Positions 13,440 through 26,100 of a stretch of 64,000 nucleotides of DNA are shown here, in pieces; position 1 is the stretch's first letter, and each line of letters opens with the position of its first letter. Location: positions 51,329,516-51,393,515 of the forward strand of contig NC_030685.2 in the NCBI RefSeq assembly GCF_000004195.4, written 5' to 3'. The notes beneath the pieces were generated by a model that made no database searches, was not told where the DNA came from, and worked only from the letters and a program-made list of their open reading frames with translations. Source of the DNA: Xenopus tropicalis (taxonomy: Eukaryota > Chordata > Amphibia > Anura > Pipidae). The position numbers were made by a program, and so were the translations under genes.

Positions 13440-14356
13440 TTAAAGGGTTCTGTCATGATTTTTATGGTGTACTTTTTATTTCTCGCTCAAAGACTACCTC
13501 TTGGAGCACTCGCACAGCACCTGACCTGGGAACAGACACTTATTTTGCAGTGTTACCCACTGTAATCTGCAGCACTGGATATCCTCCTATTTGTATCTGT
13601 AAGTTACCCTACCATTTAGATTGTAAGCTGTATGGGGCAGGGTCCTCCATTCTCTTTTCTCCGATTCTTAACTTATTGCAACCATACCTTGCGCTTATAT
13701 GATTGCATTGTATTTATTTTAATAATTTATTGTTCTACTCTACAGCGCTGCATACATAAGTAGCACTATGTAAAGATATACATACGTACATTTCTAAATT
13801 ACACTGTTTACATAGAAAATAATTCACTCTAACATTTAAATTTAACTTAAATTGTATTCATTAACCAACAAATGTATTTTTTTTCAGTTGTAATATTGCT
13901 GTGTAGGCAGCGATCTCAGTGCATTGTGCCTGAGTCTGAGCTTTCAGCGCTACACTTTAGAACTGCTTTTATGTAACCTATAGTTTCTCCTACTTTCATG
14001 TAACTGGAGGAGTCAAAAGCCGAACTTGTCAGGTGTCAGGGAGCGGCTATCTTGCTACCTTCCCATGTTTTTGCTTATTGGCTACTTGGGGGAAAGGGAG
14101 AGGGTGATACCACTCCAACTTGCAGTGCAGCAGTAAAGTGCGACTGAAGTTTATCAGAGCACAAGTCACATGGCTGTGGCAACCTGGGAAATGAAGAATA
14201 TGGCTAGCCCCATGTGAAATTTTTAATATTAATTTTAAAAAATCTGTTTGTCCTTAAAAATGTATTTTAATGCAGAATTCTTCTGGAGAAGCTCTATTAA
14301 CTGATGCATTTTGAAAAAAAAAATAAACATGTTTAATCATGAAAGTATTCCTTTAA
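13440..14356. mobile_element. TTAA-flanked MITE (T2-like), ~0.9 kb, with nested SINE
   Basis: TTAA at 13440-13443 and 14353-14356. Inverted ends: TTAAAGGGTTCTGTCATGAT at left, and right ...ATCATGAAAGTATTCCTTTAA. This agrees with the TTAAAGG-type ends of the Xenopus T2 MITEs. A SINE (13605-13795) lies inside. The right arm (14100-14310) recurs inverted at 5545-5725. Confidence 0.7.
13605..13795 (+). mobile_element. SINE 3' part
   Basis: TTAGATTGTAAGCTGTATGG followed by GGCAGGGTCCTC, then CTACAGCGCTGCATACATAA and GTAGCACTATGTAAAG. The order matches the SINE at 55430-55560. Confidence 0.7.
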
Positions 14357-14762
14357 AGGACAAGGAAAGGCTAAGTCACTTGGGGGTGCCAAAATGTTAG
14401 GCACCCCCAAGTGACTTTTATCGCTTACCTTGTACCCCGGGCTGGAGCCTCTGTTAGGAGAAAACAGCACCAGCCCGGGGTACCTGCGAGCGAGCGCTTC
14501 CTCCTTCCGGCTTCGTTCTGCCGCAAATTCCCCGGACAATTGCATGCGCAGTAGAGTGAAAAGCTGACTTTATAGTTTAAGTTCGGCTTTTCACTCTACT
14601 GCGCATGCGTGCGAAGCCGGAAGCGCTGCAGCTACCCTGGGCTGGTGCTGTTCTCTCCTAACAGGGGCACCAGCCAGGGGTAAAAGGTAGGCAATTTAAG
14701 TCACTTGGGGGTGCCTAACATTTTGGCACCCCCAAGTGACTTAGCCTTTCCTTCTCCTTTAA
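14353..14762. mobile_element. TTAA foldback MITE, ~410 bp
   Basis: TTAA at 14353-14356 and 14759-14762. The two halves are near-complete inverted copies: AAGGACAAGGAAAGGCTAAG at left and CTTAGCCTTTCCTTCTCCTT at right. Each end also contains its own hairpin (GGGGGTGCC...GGCACCCCC). The arms meet near 14560-14585 around GTGAAAAGC/GGCTTTTCAC. No coding capacity. Confidence 0.85.
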
Positions 14763-16325
14763 GTATGTTAACAAAACCCAAGTGCTGTTGGTTCAGTACA
14801 CTCGGTTTGCAGGTTTAGGTCCAAAAGCACTGAACAAGCTGGCAAAATTATGCCGTCAGGCATACATAATATTATGATTATTCTTGTGTCCTATTGTTCT
14901 GAAAAGCCACAATAGACACATTGCAATAACATTTGCTTCAGGTCTATTAATCCAGAGCAACCAATCAGGTGTCTATTATAGAATAGATGCATAGCAAATT
15001 CTACCTGCCAGTTAAGGTAGCCATACAAGTTCAGATTTAAGTCTTTTTCTGATGAAAGTTCAGATATCAATTGTACGTTTAAATGCAACAATCTAAAACT
15101 AACATCCAACTAAATGCTGTAGACGTTTGCTTCCTCACAAAAGACTACAGAGCGACAGAACCCCAAGAACACTTGCAACCTTCATGTGTAGGTCACCAGC
15201 AACTCATATTTTCTGCTTTCCATAGGTTTCATATTTAGTGGAGCTAGATATATTAGGTAGGACCATTTTGGCAATAAAGTGAACCGCAGCAACTTCAGAA
15301 AACTAAGCACCACATATGTCTTCCCACTTTACTGCTTGTGGGAAGGCATTGCAAACATTATTTACTAGGAAAATCAGATTCGGTTATCAAAAAGTGTATA
15401 TGTGATCCACTTTATTGATGGCTTGAAAATGTGTGGTCATAAGAGAAAAGCCATATTCTCCTTAAATGTTATTAACATGTGAATTTCTAAAGCTTAATAT
15501 TATTAAATAAAACAGCTAAATATTGCTAAATATAAAATAAGGAACAACTGTTATCTGTCTGCCAATGCAGCTGTAGTGTAGTTGTTGCTCTGACAGACAA
15601 GGCTACCGTTTGCTTAGCCTCTTGATCTTTATTCACTTGTAGAACATAAAGATAACTTATCTCTGTAAGGAGATCAACTCCTCGAAATCTGTCATTCTGG
15701 CTTCTGATTACACTAAATTATTCTATATTTCTTTCTCATCTGAATGCACATGCTTCTTATTAAGATGATAAAAAAACACAAGTAAATGAACAGAAAGACT
15801 TCAAGTCTCTGTATAGATAGCACCATGTAGCTGAGACAGGCTCACTCACCAAGCCAAGAAAACAAGACATAATCATGTCTCAAGTGCGTGAGGCTGCCTT
15901 CTTAAAATCAGTTAAAGGTATTTTGAATGTTTGTAATGTTTAACCTATCTTCCCCCCAGCAATCTGAAATTTGTTACTAAGCATAAAATGCGATTTCAAC
16001 CAAAATAAAGCTTGACTTAAATGGGACAGCAGAACATTTAAAGAAAACGGAAACATTCCTTAAGCTACTACTATTAAGTAACTCACTGTGTGTTTTATTT
16101 TAGAGGATTGCCGCTTGCTCCATCTTGTAATATGCCTTCGTTTTGGTATTCAGTCATGTTAAAAAGGAAGTCTCTTCATGTAAAGTCTCCTTTTTCAACA
16201 TGTGTACATATCAATGTTTGGTCTTTTGAACAATGAAAAATTGACTTTGAAATAATTTATTCAACAAAAAAAAAGCATGAAAAAAGTAACTACACCTATG
16301 GTTCTAAGACAGAGGGCACAAGGAG
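14763..16325. other. unannotated AT-rich intron
   Basis: No gene or element recognised. Confidence 0.4.
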
Positions 16326-16326
16326 T

Positions 16327-16536
16327 GTTGGCTTCACCGCTCTTTTTTTCAGGCTCAGAGAATCCGGATCCCTTTCTTTCCCAGTTCTGTTGATCTGCAC
16401 TAAAAATACAACTCCAGTTTGCGTGGCGTAGAGGTCAGCCTGAAAATGTGAAAGCTGTACTTTTAATGGAGCTGGGAAAGAGAGCGGATCTGCTTCTCTA
16501 AGCCAAAAAAAGAGAGAGCAGCAGAGTCAACACTCA
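16327..16536. mobile_element. foldback MITE, ~210 bp
   Basis: Left arm GTGTTGGCTTCACCGCTCT... is inverted at the right as ...AGAGCAGCAGAGTCAACAC. Inner blocks TTCTTTCCCAG and CTGGGAAAGA also pair. Its interior (TTGATCTGCAC ... GTCAGCCTGAAAA) recurs at 43010-43080. Confidence 0.7.
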
Positions 16537-16537
16537 T

Positions 16538-16832
16538 GGGGCACATTCATCAAAGTACAAATTAGTCCGAATGGGAAAAAATCATATTTTTCCTAACTTT
16601 TAGAACTGTGTGTATTTTCTAAAAAAATTTCGTCAATTTCCACAACTTTTTTTTGTGCTTTGCGTCAATTTGTGCAATAAACTCGTATTTGACGCAATGA
16701 CTACGAAAGTTTTGTTTTTTATTCAAGCTTCGGTATCGCGACTTTCCTTTGGCCAGGTTGGAACTGCAGAGTGCCATTGATTCCTATGGGACGCTTCCAA
16801 AATCATGCATTGAAGGTTCAAAGTAAAGTTTT
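16538..16832. mobile_element. truncated copy of the 2074-2555 MITE
   Basis: Begins GGGGCACATTCATCAAAGTA and follows the first family copy through TTCAAGCTTCGGTATCGCGA and CAGAGTGCCATTGATTCCTA. It stops before the right terminus. Confidence 0.75.
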
Positions 16833-16834
16833 TC

Positions 16835-17295
16835 ACGATAACTGCCTTTGTAAGTAAAGCAAAGTGCTATCTTGCATAAAAAAGGGCAATGACTCAATAA
16901 AAACATAATTTTGTCTCTTTATTGTTCTCTTGTAAAGCCTCATCTTGAGTATGCAGTGCAGTTTTGGGCTCCAGTTCTTAAGAAGGAGATGAATGAGTTC
17001 AGTGCAGGGACGTGCAACTAAACTGGTAAAAGGGATAGAGGATTTACATGATTAGGTTAGTGTGTCAAGGTTGAGGTTGTTTGGTGGAAAAAAATACACG
17101 TGTAAGGTTCTTGAACAAGCATAATATCAAAGGCTATTGTGATGCTAAAATCTACAATTAGTATAGATATAGGTATATATAGTTTATATAGGTGCGGCCG
17201 GTATGAGTTTGTGTATATATGTGCACTGGGGTTTGTTTGGAAGAACCAAATTTGATTTGATTGATCTTTTTTTCAACCCAACTTAACTAAGTAAT
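16835..17295 (+). mobile_element. CR1-clade LINE 3' fragment, heavily mutated
   Basis: Broken frames still read like the C-terminal part of the 26.8-28.2 kb CR1 protein (LEYAVQFWAPVL-like around 16945-16985). The fragment ends with TTTTTTTCAACCCAACTTAA, the same 3' end as the CR1 at 28150. Confidence 0.65.
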
Positions 17296-20170
17296 TACCT
17301 ATCTAACTATAAAAGTTTAATTGCACGTGCAAGTTTTAGACTTAATGAGGAATGACACAGACAAATAAAGAGGAGGAAAATGGCCTCAAAAAAGATCACA
17401 TGATTTCGGACATCAGAGACAAACAGGTTAATACTGCAGAGCTACAGGAAAAGAAAGAGCAAAGATAAGTGATATGACATATCTCTGGCAGAAAAGAAAG
17501 AACAGAGAAAAATGTAAAGTGGGGGAGTAGATTAGCATAATTAGGGCTATAGCTTTTGGCACCAGTGCAGAGTAAGTGCAGTTCATTAAAAATGGGGGAG
17601 TGTTCCATAAACTGTGTTACAGTACTTTCTCCCTGTATGCTGTGGAGCGGATAGTAGAGTGGCAAACGATAAAGGATACCAGTTGAATATTCCATACCAC
17701 ATTTTTTCCATACAACAACACTTGTAAAATTGGAACTGATATGTAATCCATAAAATCCAAAAGCCTTGTGGCAATGGGTAACAGTTCAAGGAACAATCTT
17801 CACCAGAGCTGAGGGAATTCATTCTAGAGAAGGAAGGAGAACATTTCCATCCAACTTATATTAGTAAAAGTTAGCACAAAAAAAACTGCATCACTTTTTA
17901 GTGTGCTAACACCATTTACTGCTTCTGCTGATGGTTTCTAAAACCTCATTATTATGATAACTCGCATGTAGGGCTGGCTATAAATTTGTACTCTGTAACA
18001 TTAAGTTTGAAGGGATTTATTACTAAAATGGCACTGCTAATTTTATCAGTATAGGACACATTCTACCCATGCTATAATCATTATATAATGTCTGGGATTT
18101 GTATGCATGTTACATGATAGTAAAGGAAGTGCAGCAATGAAACTATAAAGAAAATGATTGTTACCATTTAAATGCCATGGGTTGGTTGTATATACAGATG
18201 TAAAGGAACATTAGCTATCCTAAACTGTATGCTACAGTGTGAAAGAGAGCTTAAGTATGGGCTACAATTCTAGTTCCATGGAAAATTGGCATCAGGTGAA
18301 GAGGCTTTTCTAAACAGGCTAATAAAGTGGCTCAAGCAAATACTGGAAGCACACATTTTTTTTTCACAGTTCAATTCATCTACCGTTATATTGCCAGCCA
18401 CTAGGGAAATTCATTAGTTTAAGTGAGCTCAACCAGCAGAGCCTGCAGAGACCAGCAACAAAAGGGTTACTAATAAAAAGCAAATGTTGTGTCTCAGTGT
18501 CTCATTAGTAATGTCTTTGAATATGAAATAAGAAAGACCAATAACTGTCAGGGGGTAAAGGGAATAAAAAGAAGGGAGCCATTACAAAGAGAAGCACACA
18601 CACTAACCTGACGCGAGGAGCAATTTCTTCCTGCACTGTCCAAGCAAGTTGGACGTGATGCCTCCTAAATTAAATTAAGGCATGCTGAGCCGTCCAAGAA
18701 GAATTAAAAACACAGAGGAACAAAGGGCAAAACATATTTCAGACGTCCCCATCTCTCCCCGTTTGAGGAGGATATTTTTTAACTGCAAATTAATATGGTC
18801 TTTTACAGCATATGACAGTTTAACGGCATTATCTCTAACTGGATGCAGCAGAAGTGCTGTCTTTTGTCCCAGTTTTCATAAAATTATCAAAATAGTTCAG
18901 TAGGACTGTAACAGAATGTTGGCAGACGTGCATTAACCCTGCAGTTTCAGTACATTCTAGAACACAATGGCCTGAACAAGGCAACGGTATTAAAAATAGC
19001 AAGAGGGAGATCTCAGAATTTACCTTTTAACAAGGCAAAAGTATTACAATGAAAATAGCAAGAGGTAAATCTTAGACTGTACCATTTCAAATGCATTTGA
19101 TCATTTTACACAGGCCTTTCATTTCTCCTAGGGGGAAGTATGAAATAAAATAAGGGTTGTAAGCTCTTCTACAACCCTTATTCGTTAATTTATTGCAAGA
19201 CTCCTGTTTATTTCATAATTATTTTTTTAAAAAAGCTGTGGAACTTGCTGGAGATATATAAATAAATGATGATAATGATGAATGACGATATTATTTCGAG
19301 AATGTTTCATTATGTTGCTTCCTACTTTAATGAGGTGACTTCACTTCCTTTAGCTACAATAAGTCTTTGTACACTTCTATCATGTCAGATTTCTGATCCA
19401 AGATATATGAAGGTCATCAACCCATTGTAAGGTATATATTTTATATTCTGCCTTGGCCTGATATCAAGAGACTTACAGAGGGGCCTTGTGTGCTCTGTGG
19501 ATCTAGTGAAGAACAATCAGCTACTTTTTTGGCTTCAGTGGATCAAGTGAATTCTAGATGACCTTCCTTTCTATATATGTTCAGACAGGTGTTTCAGGGG
19601 AAATTGAAATTGAGGAGGAGTTAGAAAGAAAAAATCCTTTTTTTTTCAAATTCCATTTGCTAATTAATATGTCAGAGTCCATAAAGAAGAAACTCGTCAG
19701 CTTTTCTTGGGTACTGCATCATTTCAAAAGAGCAATGTCAGCACAGGCCTCAGCAGACAGTCAATACATATTAAAAGGAGTTCCAAGTGATAAATCAAAA
19801 TGAAATGCAAAAAGGGGAAAGGCTAGTAAAAGAGATGGCTAATAAATAATATCTTAGGGAACAAGAGCAACAGTATTTTATAATATTAAAGCAGCTCACA
19901 TTTCTGAACAAATGGAAAAATATTTATATATTTTTTTTAATTAAGTAAAATGGCAGTTGCAAAAATTGAAATTAGAGGGTAACAGAACACAAATATCGAC
20001 CCTCTCCAGATCACAACAAAATGCCTAAAAAAAGCTCATTCTTAAAAGCACCTGTAGCTCCGAAATTGTTTCTCCCAACAGAGGTGTGGGCTAATAGAGC
20101 CGGTGCTCTTGCTTGGGAAAACACTTTTTCTTTTTTTTTTAATAACCCACACCAGGGATTGGCCCCCTGC
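17296..20170. other. AT-rich intron with one small perfect hairpin
   Basis: 19150-19183 is a 13-bp inverted repeat (AATAAGGGTTGTA ... TACAACCCTTATT). 19230-19290 resembles a worn SINE tail (GATATATAAATAAATGATG). Nothing else recognised. Confidence 0.5.
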
Positions 20171-20172
20171 AG

Positions 20173-20368
20173 TGGGAGGGAGCTCACAGTGTGGGTGGCC
20201 ATGTTGGGGCACAAGTATGTGTATAATGAGGCAGTGCTGCAACTTGCTTATTATGCACATGCTTGTGACGCAGACTTGCTTTCATCAGATGCATGTACAT
20301 AATTCACTCACTCATTATGCGCATGAACACTATACAACATGGCCGCCTACACCTGGAGCTCCCTCCTG
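20173..20368. repeat. inverted-repeat element
   Basis: GGAGGGAGCTCACAGTGTGG...GGCCATGTTG at left is inverted at right as CAACATGGCCGCC...GGAGCTCCCTCC. The flanks at 20060-20090 and 20405-20440 share a direct TGTTTCnCCCAAC block. Probably an old MITE. The open frames here are by-products. Confidence 0.55.
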
Positions 20369-20637
20369 GTACAGGTGGCTTAGCGTTGGCAAGGCCTATT
20401 TTGTTCTTTAAAAACAATATGTTTCCCCCAACCAGAGTGCGGTCCCTATTAGAAGAGAAAATGTAATGCATATGATGATATGTAATGTATTTCCAGGGGA
20501 ACAAATAGTTAATCGTAAAACCCTAAGCTACAATGTTGAACCCATGAGGGAAGATTAGCCAATGCTTGCACTAAACAGGGCAGTCTGCAAAAAAAGGTAA
20601 TGCCCCATTTTACTTGAACCTACTTGAACAAGCACAA

Positions 20638-21081
20638 TTAAAGCAAATGTAACACTACATTTTTTTTAAGTAAAAAAGCTATTCTATTCTGCACCAATAA
20701 TTGCCCTGTCCTGCAAACCATTTAGTATTTTAAATGCTTTAATAGAAAATACCTGCTAAAACTTGGCTTCCTGTCAATTGAACTATGGCGATACGGCGAA
20801 GGAAGGAGCTGCATCCACTATGCGACGACTGATTGATCGAGTCTAGCCTTCTTTCTGTATAGGAAGGAGTCAGGCTAAGCTCAATCAATCGATCGTCGCA
20901 TAGTGGATGCTGCTCCTTCCTTCGCCATATCGCCTTATTTCAAATGACAGGAAGCCAAGTTTTAGCAGGTATTTTCTATTAAGCATTTAAAATACTAAGT
21001 GGTTTGCAGGATAGGGCAGTTATTGGTGCAGGGTAGAATAGCTTTTTTACTTGAAAATTTTTAGTGTTTCTTTTCCTTTAA
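20638..21081. mobile_element. TTAA foldback MITE, 444 bp
   Basis: TTAA at 20638-20641 and 21078-21081. The arms are extensive inverted copies, for example AAGTAAAAAAGCTATTCTA...GCACCAATAA and TTATTGGTGCA...TAGAATAGCTTTTTTACTT. They meet near 20850-20880. T2-like; no coding capacity. Confidence 0.85.
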
Positions 21082-21404
21082 AGCAAACCACCAGCCCAAT
21101 AATAAACTCATACATAAACAACATATGGCTGAAGCCTGTTAAGCTTTCAGATAAGGAGCAGCTCATTATAGAGTGGGCTTCTCAGTGGACAGGTGATTTG
21201 CTCAGATTGTGCTTCTACAATTAGGACATTTTGACTTAATTTGACTTTACAGTTTGCAGCCATACAGTCTATTACTGTATATATAGAGCTACCTTGGTAA
21301 ATTTTGAATCCAGCAGGCCCAAGAAGTAAAAATGAACTAAAATACAAGAAAAAAAACCTGGCTTTAATAGTCACAAACATAAATCACTCCAAACAAAATT
21401 TTCA

Positions 21405-22318
21405 CAGGTAAGTATACCTAGTTTGGGGCAAGTGATAATAATGGGGGATTTTAATTACCCTGATATTGACTGGGGCAATAGTACTGCCAGGACAGTAAAT
21501 GGGAACAAGTTTATAAACTTGCTGCATGACAACTTTATGTCACAGGTTGTTGAGGAGCCAACCAGGAACCATGCTATACTAGATCTAGTGATCTCTAATC
21601 ACCCAGAACGTATAGCAAATGTGCAAGTGGTTGAACCCCTGGGTAATAGTGACCATAATGTTATTTCATTTGATGTTTGGTGCAGGAAACAAATTTACAT
21701 GGGGGCAACAAAGACACTGAATTTTAGGAAGGCAAATTTTAGCTCCTTAAGGGCAGCGCTTAAGGGCATAGATTGGGGCATTATGTTTTCTGATAAAAAC
21801 ACAGAGCAGAAATGGTTGTCATTTAAAATGATATTAAATCATTACTGTTCTCAATTCATTCCATTAATAAGAAAAAGTAGAAGTGTTAAGAATCACCCTA
21901 TGTGGCTTAACTCTGAGGTAAAGAAGTTAATAGGGAAAAAAAGGAAAGCTTTTAAGAAATATAAGTCAGAGGGGACAGTAGATGCGTTTAATGATTATAA
22001 ACACTATAACAAGTGTTGTAAAACAGCAATCCGGAAGGCAAAGATAGAAAATGAGGAGCGCATCGCGGCCGAGGCCAAGACTAACCCCAAAAAGTTTTTT
22101 AAGTATATTAATAGTAAAAAGATGCAGGTTGAGGGTGTGGCCCCATTGAGTTATAGTAACAATATGGTTACAGCGGATACAGAAAAGGCAGATGTGCTTA
22201 ACCAGTTCTTTTCTTCTGTGTATACAGTAGAGGAGCCAGTGGGACAAGTCCCACCCAATAGCTGCACTGTTGCCTCAGCTCCAACTACACAGTGGTTGGC
22301 ACAGGATATGGTGCTTAA
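21405..22318 (+). mobile_element. CR1-clade LINE, 5' portion (endonuclease C-terminal half)
   Basis: The open frame from 21423 begins inside an apurinic-type endonuclease: GDFNYPDIDW at residues ~8-17 and the catalytic SDHN at ~75. A lysine-rich linker leads toward the reverse transcriptase. The N-terminal half of the endonuclease is missing, so the copy is 5'-truncated near 21405, as is usual for LINEs. The frame is open right up to the TTAA at 22315-22318, where a piggyBac-type element interrupts it; residues after that belong to the insert. The downstream half resumes at 26789 in the same frame. Confidence 0.9.
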
Positions 22319-22320
22319 CT

Positions 22321-22579
22321 CTTTTACTGCCAAGCACGTATGGCATACGTGCTGGCAGTAAAAGGGCTTAAACGCCAACGACGTGTCTCATACGTCGTTG
22401 GCGTTTAAGCGCTGCTCTCTGCAGCGGCGGCATGTGCCGCCGCTGCAGAGGGCTTCTAACAATGACAGCCCCCCTGGGCAATGTGCCAGGGGGGCTGTCA
22501 TCAGGGTCCTGCGAGCCAATCGCTCGCAGGACCCTCCAGGAAGCAGCAGACGCGATCGCATCGCATCTGCTGCTTCCTG
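22321..22579. repeat. six consecutive hairpins at the piggyBac left end
   Basis: Near-perfect palindromes follow one another at 22321-22364, 22366-22410, 22417-22450, 22463-22500, 22504-22534 and 22537-22579. Stems are about 13 to 22 bp with short loops. The first includes the terminal repeat. They are GC-rich against an AT-rich background. Confidence 0.95.
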
Positions 22580-22659
22580 CTTCCTCCCTCTCCCCCAGCG
22601 CCGGCCCAACTGAGGAAGGAGGCGATCGGTCTTCAGGAACAGGTAAGGAGTTTTTTTTT

Positions 22660-22960
22660 CTTGCATTTACACACTTTTACACACTTATACACACATTTAC
22701 ATACATTTATACACACTTACATACATTTACACACACTTACAGCACACATTTTAGCATTTTTGTATTTTATTTTTTTTTTTTCATTTTTCACACTTTTATA
22801 CACTTATTTACACTCATATACACACTTACACACTATCACACAACTTTTACACATGTACACACATGTATACACAAACACTTTGGTTTTTTTTTGTTTTGCT
22901 TTTTTTTTTTTTTTTTTTCATTTTACCACTTTGTTTTTATTTTCTTTTACCTAAAAACTG
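22660..22960. repeat. TTTACACAC-type and T-rich low-complexity tract
   Basis: Irregular repeats of TTTACACAC/TTATACACAC, then long T-runs (22765-22785, 22880-22925). The long open frames crossing it are low-complexity artefacts. Confidence 0.9.
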
Positions 22961-23171
22961 TTTATTTTGACAGCGTAACTATTGGATCAGATATTCTGGC
23001 CACTAATTACACTGTCATGTAACTTATTTTGTTGTTTCACTGATTTGCACAATTTTTGTGGTTTTATCACATTTTATCCCTATATAAGTGTTCCTGATCT
23101 GTTTTTAGCGTAGCTTTGCCAGGTGTAACTTTGGTGTACAAAAATAACTTTACCTATTTTGAATTCATCAG

Positions 23172-26100
23172 AATGTGTACTTTCCAAAAATATATGGTTT
23201 TCTGGGGGTCACTGTATAGTTAGGGGGGGTTACTGCACATAATACACTGACAGGGGGCTCTGTGTGCAAAAGCTGAGCTGGCAGGCTAGAAATCCTAATG
23301 CGCTATTTTCATTTTGGGTTCAGTAAATACCGCAGACTTTGGTATATCTATGCATATTGGGCATCAAACTGTTCAGTAGGCCTCTGGTGTTCCTATTTGG
23401 GGTGACTTGCCTTTGTACGCAAGAAATTGTGTGAGATAAATGCGGCAAATTGCAACATTTTTAGGCGATTTTCTGAAATGTCATAAAAACCGATAACTTT
23501 AGGAAAGCTTTGCGGCTTGGTACTTTGGTGTAGAAAGGACTCTTTACCCTTGTTGGATTTGTCAGAATGTGTACTTTCCAAAAATATATGGTTTTGTGGG
23601 GGTCTCTGTATAGTTAGGGGAAGTTTTGGCACATAATACACTGACAGGGGGCTCTGTGTGCAAAAGCTGAGCTGGCAGGCGAGAAATCCTTATGCGCTAT
23701 TTTCATTTAGGGTTCAGTACATACTGCAGACTTTGGTATATCTATGCATATTGGGCATCAAACTGTTCAGTAGGCCTCTGGTGTTCCTATTTGGGGTGAC
23801 TTGCCTTTGTACGCAAGAAATTGTGTGAGATAAATGCGACAAATTGCAACATTTTTAGGCGATTTTCTGAAATGTCATAAAAACCAATAAATTTAGGAAA
23901 GCTCTGCAGATTGGTACTTTGGTGTAGAAAGGACTCTTTACCCTTGTTGGATTTGTCAGAATGTGTACTTTCCAAAAATATATGGTTTTGTGGGGGATCT
24001 GTATAGTTAGGGGAAGTTTTGGCACATAATACACTGACAGGGGGCTCTGTGTGCAAAAGCTGAGCTGGCAGGCGAGAAATCCTTATGCGCTATTTTCATT
24101 TTGGGTTCAGTACATACCGCAGACTTTGGTATATCTATGCATATTGGGCATCAAACTGTTCAGTAGGCCTCTGGTGTTCCTATTTGGGGTGACTTGCCTT
24201 TGTACGCAAGAAATTGTGTGAGATAAATGCGGCAAATTGCAACATTTTTAGGCGATTTTCTGAAATGTCATAAAAACCGATAACTTTAGGAAAGCTTTGC
24301 AGCTTGGTACTTTGGTGTAGAAAGGACTCTTTACCCTTGTTGGATTTGTCAGAATGTGTACTTTCCAAAAATATATGGTTTTGTGGGGGTCTCTGTATAG
24401 TTAGGGGAAGTTTTGGCACATAATACACTGACAGGGGGCTCTGTGTGCAAAAGCTGAGCTGGCAGGCGAGAAATCCTTATGCGCTATTTTCATTTAGGGT
24501 TCAGTACATACTGCAGACTTTGGTATATCTATGCATATTGGGCATCAAACTGTTCAGTAGGCCTCTGGTGTTCCTATTTGGGGTGACTTGCCTTTGTACG
24601 CAAGAAATTGTGTGAGATAAATGCGACAAATTGCAACATTTTTAGGCGATTTTCTGAAATTTCATAAAAACCAATAACTTTAGGAAAGCTCTGCAGATTG
24701 GTACTTTGGTGTAGAAAGGACTCTTTACCCTTGTTGGATTTGTCAGAATGTGTACTTTCCAAAAATATATGGTTTTGTGGGGGTCACTGTATGGTTAGGG
24801 GAAGTTTTGGCACATAATACACTGACAGGGGGCTCTGTGTGCAAAAGCTGAGCTGGCAGGCGAGAAATCCTTATGCGCTATTTTCATTTTGGGTTCAGTA
24901 CATACCGCAGACTTTGGTATATCTATGCATATTGGGCATCAAACTGTTCAGTAGACCTCTGGTGTTCCTTTTTGGGGTGATTTGTCTTTATCTGATCTTT
25001 ATCAAGAAATTGTGAGAGATAAATGCGGCAAATTGCAACATTTTTATGCGATTTTCGAAATGTCATATAAATCTGCAAACTTAGGAAAGCTTTACAGCTT
25101 GGTACTTTGTAGCAATAAGAAATATTTACCCATTATAGATTCGGGGGGATGTGTATTTTCCAAAAATATATGGCTTTCTGGGGTGAATGTAGATCATATG
25201 GGGGTATGTTCCCATTGGGGCCCCTACATGCCACATACTTAGGTAAACCTATACATATTGGGCATCAAACTGTTCAGTGGACCCCTGGTGTTCAAATTCA
25301 GGGTGTTTTATCTTGGTACCTAATGCTACGTGGGAGATAAGATGCTGCAAAGTGGAAGCTTTGAGGGGATTTTTGGAAATGTCATCAAAATTGCTAACTT
25401 TAGAAAAGCTGTGCGGCTTGGTACTTTGGAGTAGAAAGACATGGGTACCCATTTTAGATTCGGGGGAATGTGTACTTTCCAAAAATATATGACTTTCTGG
25501 GGTGAGCGTACTTTTTTGTAGCTTTATCCCACATATAATAATGTAAATGTGTTGATTTTGCAGGAGCTGAAATGACAGAAATGACAGTTCATATGGGGGT
25601 ATGTTCACATTGGGGCCCCTACATGCCACATACTTAGGTAAACCTATACATATTGGGCATCAAACTGTTCAGTGGACCCCTGGCGTTCAAATTCAGGGTG
25701 TTTTATCTTGGTACCTAATGCTATGTGGGAGATAAGATGCTTCAAAGTGGAAGCTTTGAGGGGATTTTTGGAAATGTCATCAAAATTGCTAACTTTAGAA
25801 AAGCTGTGCGGCTTGGTACTTTGGAGTAGAAAGACATGGGTACCCATTTTAGATTCGGGGGAATGTGTACTTTCCAAAAATATATGACTTTCTGGGGTGA
25901 GCATACTTTTTACTAGCTTTATCCCACATATAATGATGTAAATGTGTTGATTTTGCAGAAGCTGAAATGACAGAAATGACAGTTCATATGGGGTATGTTC
26001 ACATTGGGGCCCCTACATGCCACATACTTAGGTAAACCTATACATATTGGGCATCAAACTGTTCAGTGGACCCCAGGCATTCATATTTAGGGTGTTTTAT

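Noticed and set aside
13367..13702. 111-aa plus-strand frame
   Set aside because: Crosses the boundary of a TTAA MITE and a SINE; composite of two repeats.
22432..23022. 196-aa and 157-aa plus-strand frames
   Set aside because: They run through the piggyBac hairpins and a TTTACACAC/poly-T tract; low-complexity translation only.
23393..24762. Four similar minus-strand open frames of 62-89 aa that look like a protein repeat family
   Set aside because: They are the same frame of a 394-bp tandem unit. The period is not a multiple of three, there are no splice or start signals, and the array lies in a non-coding transposon.
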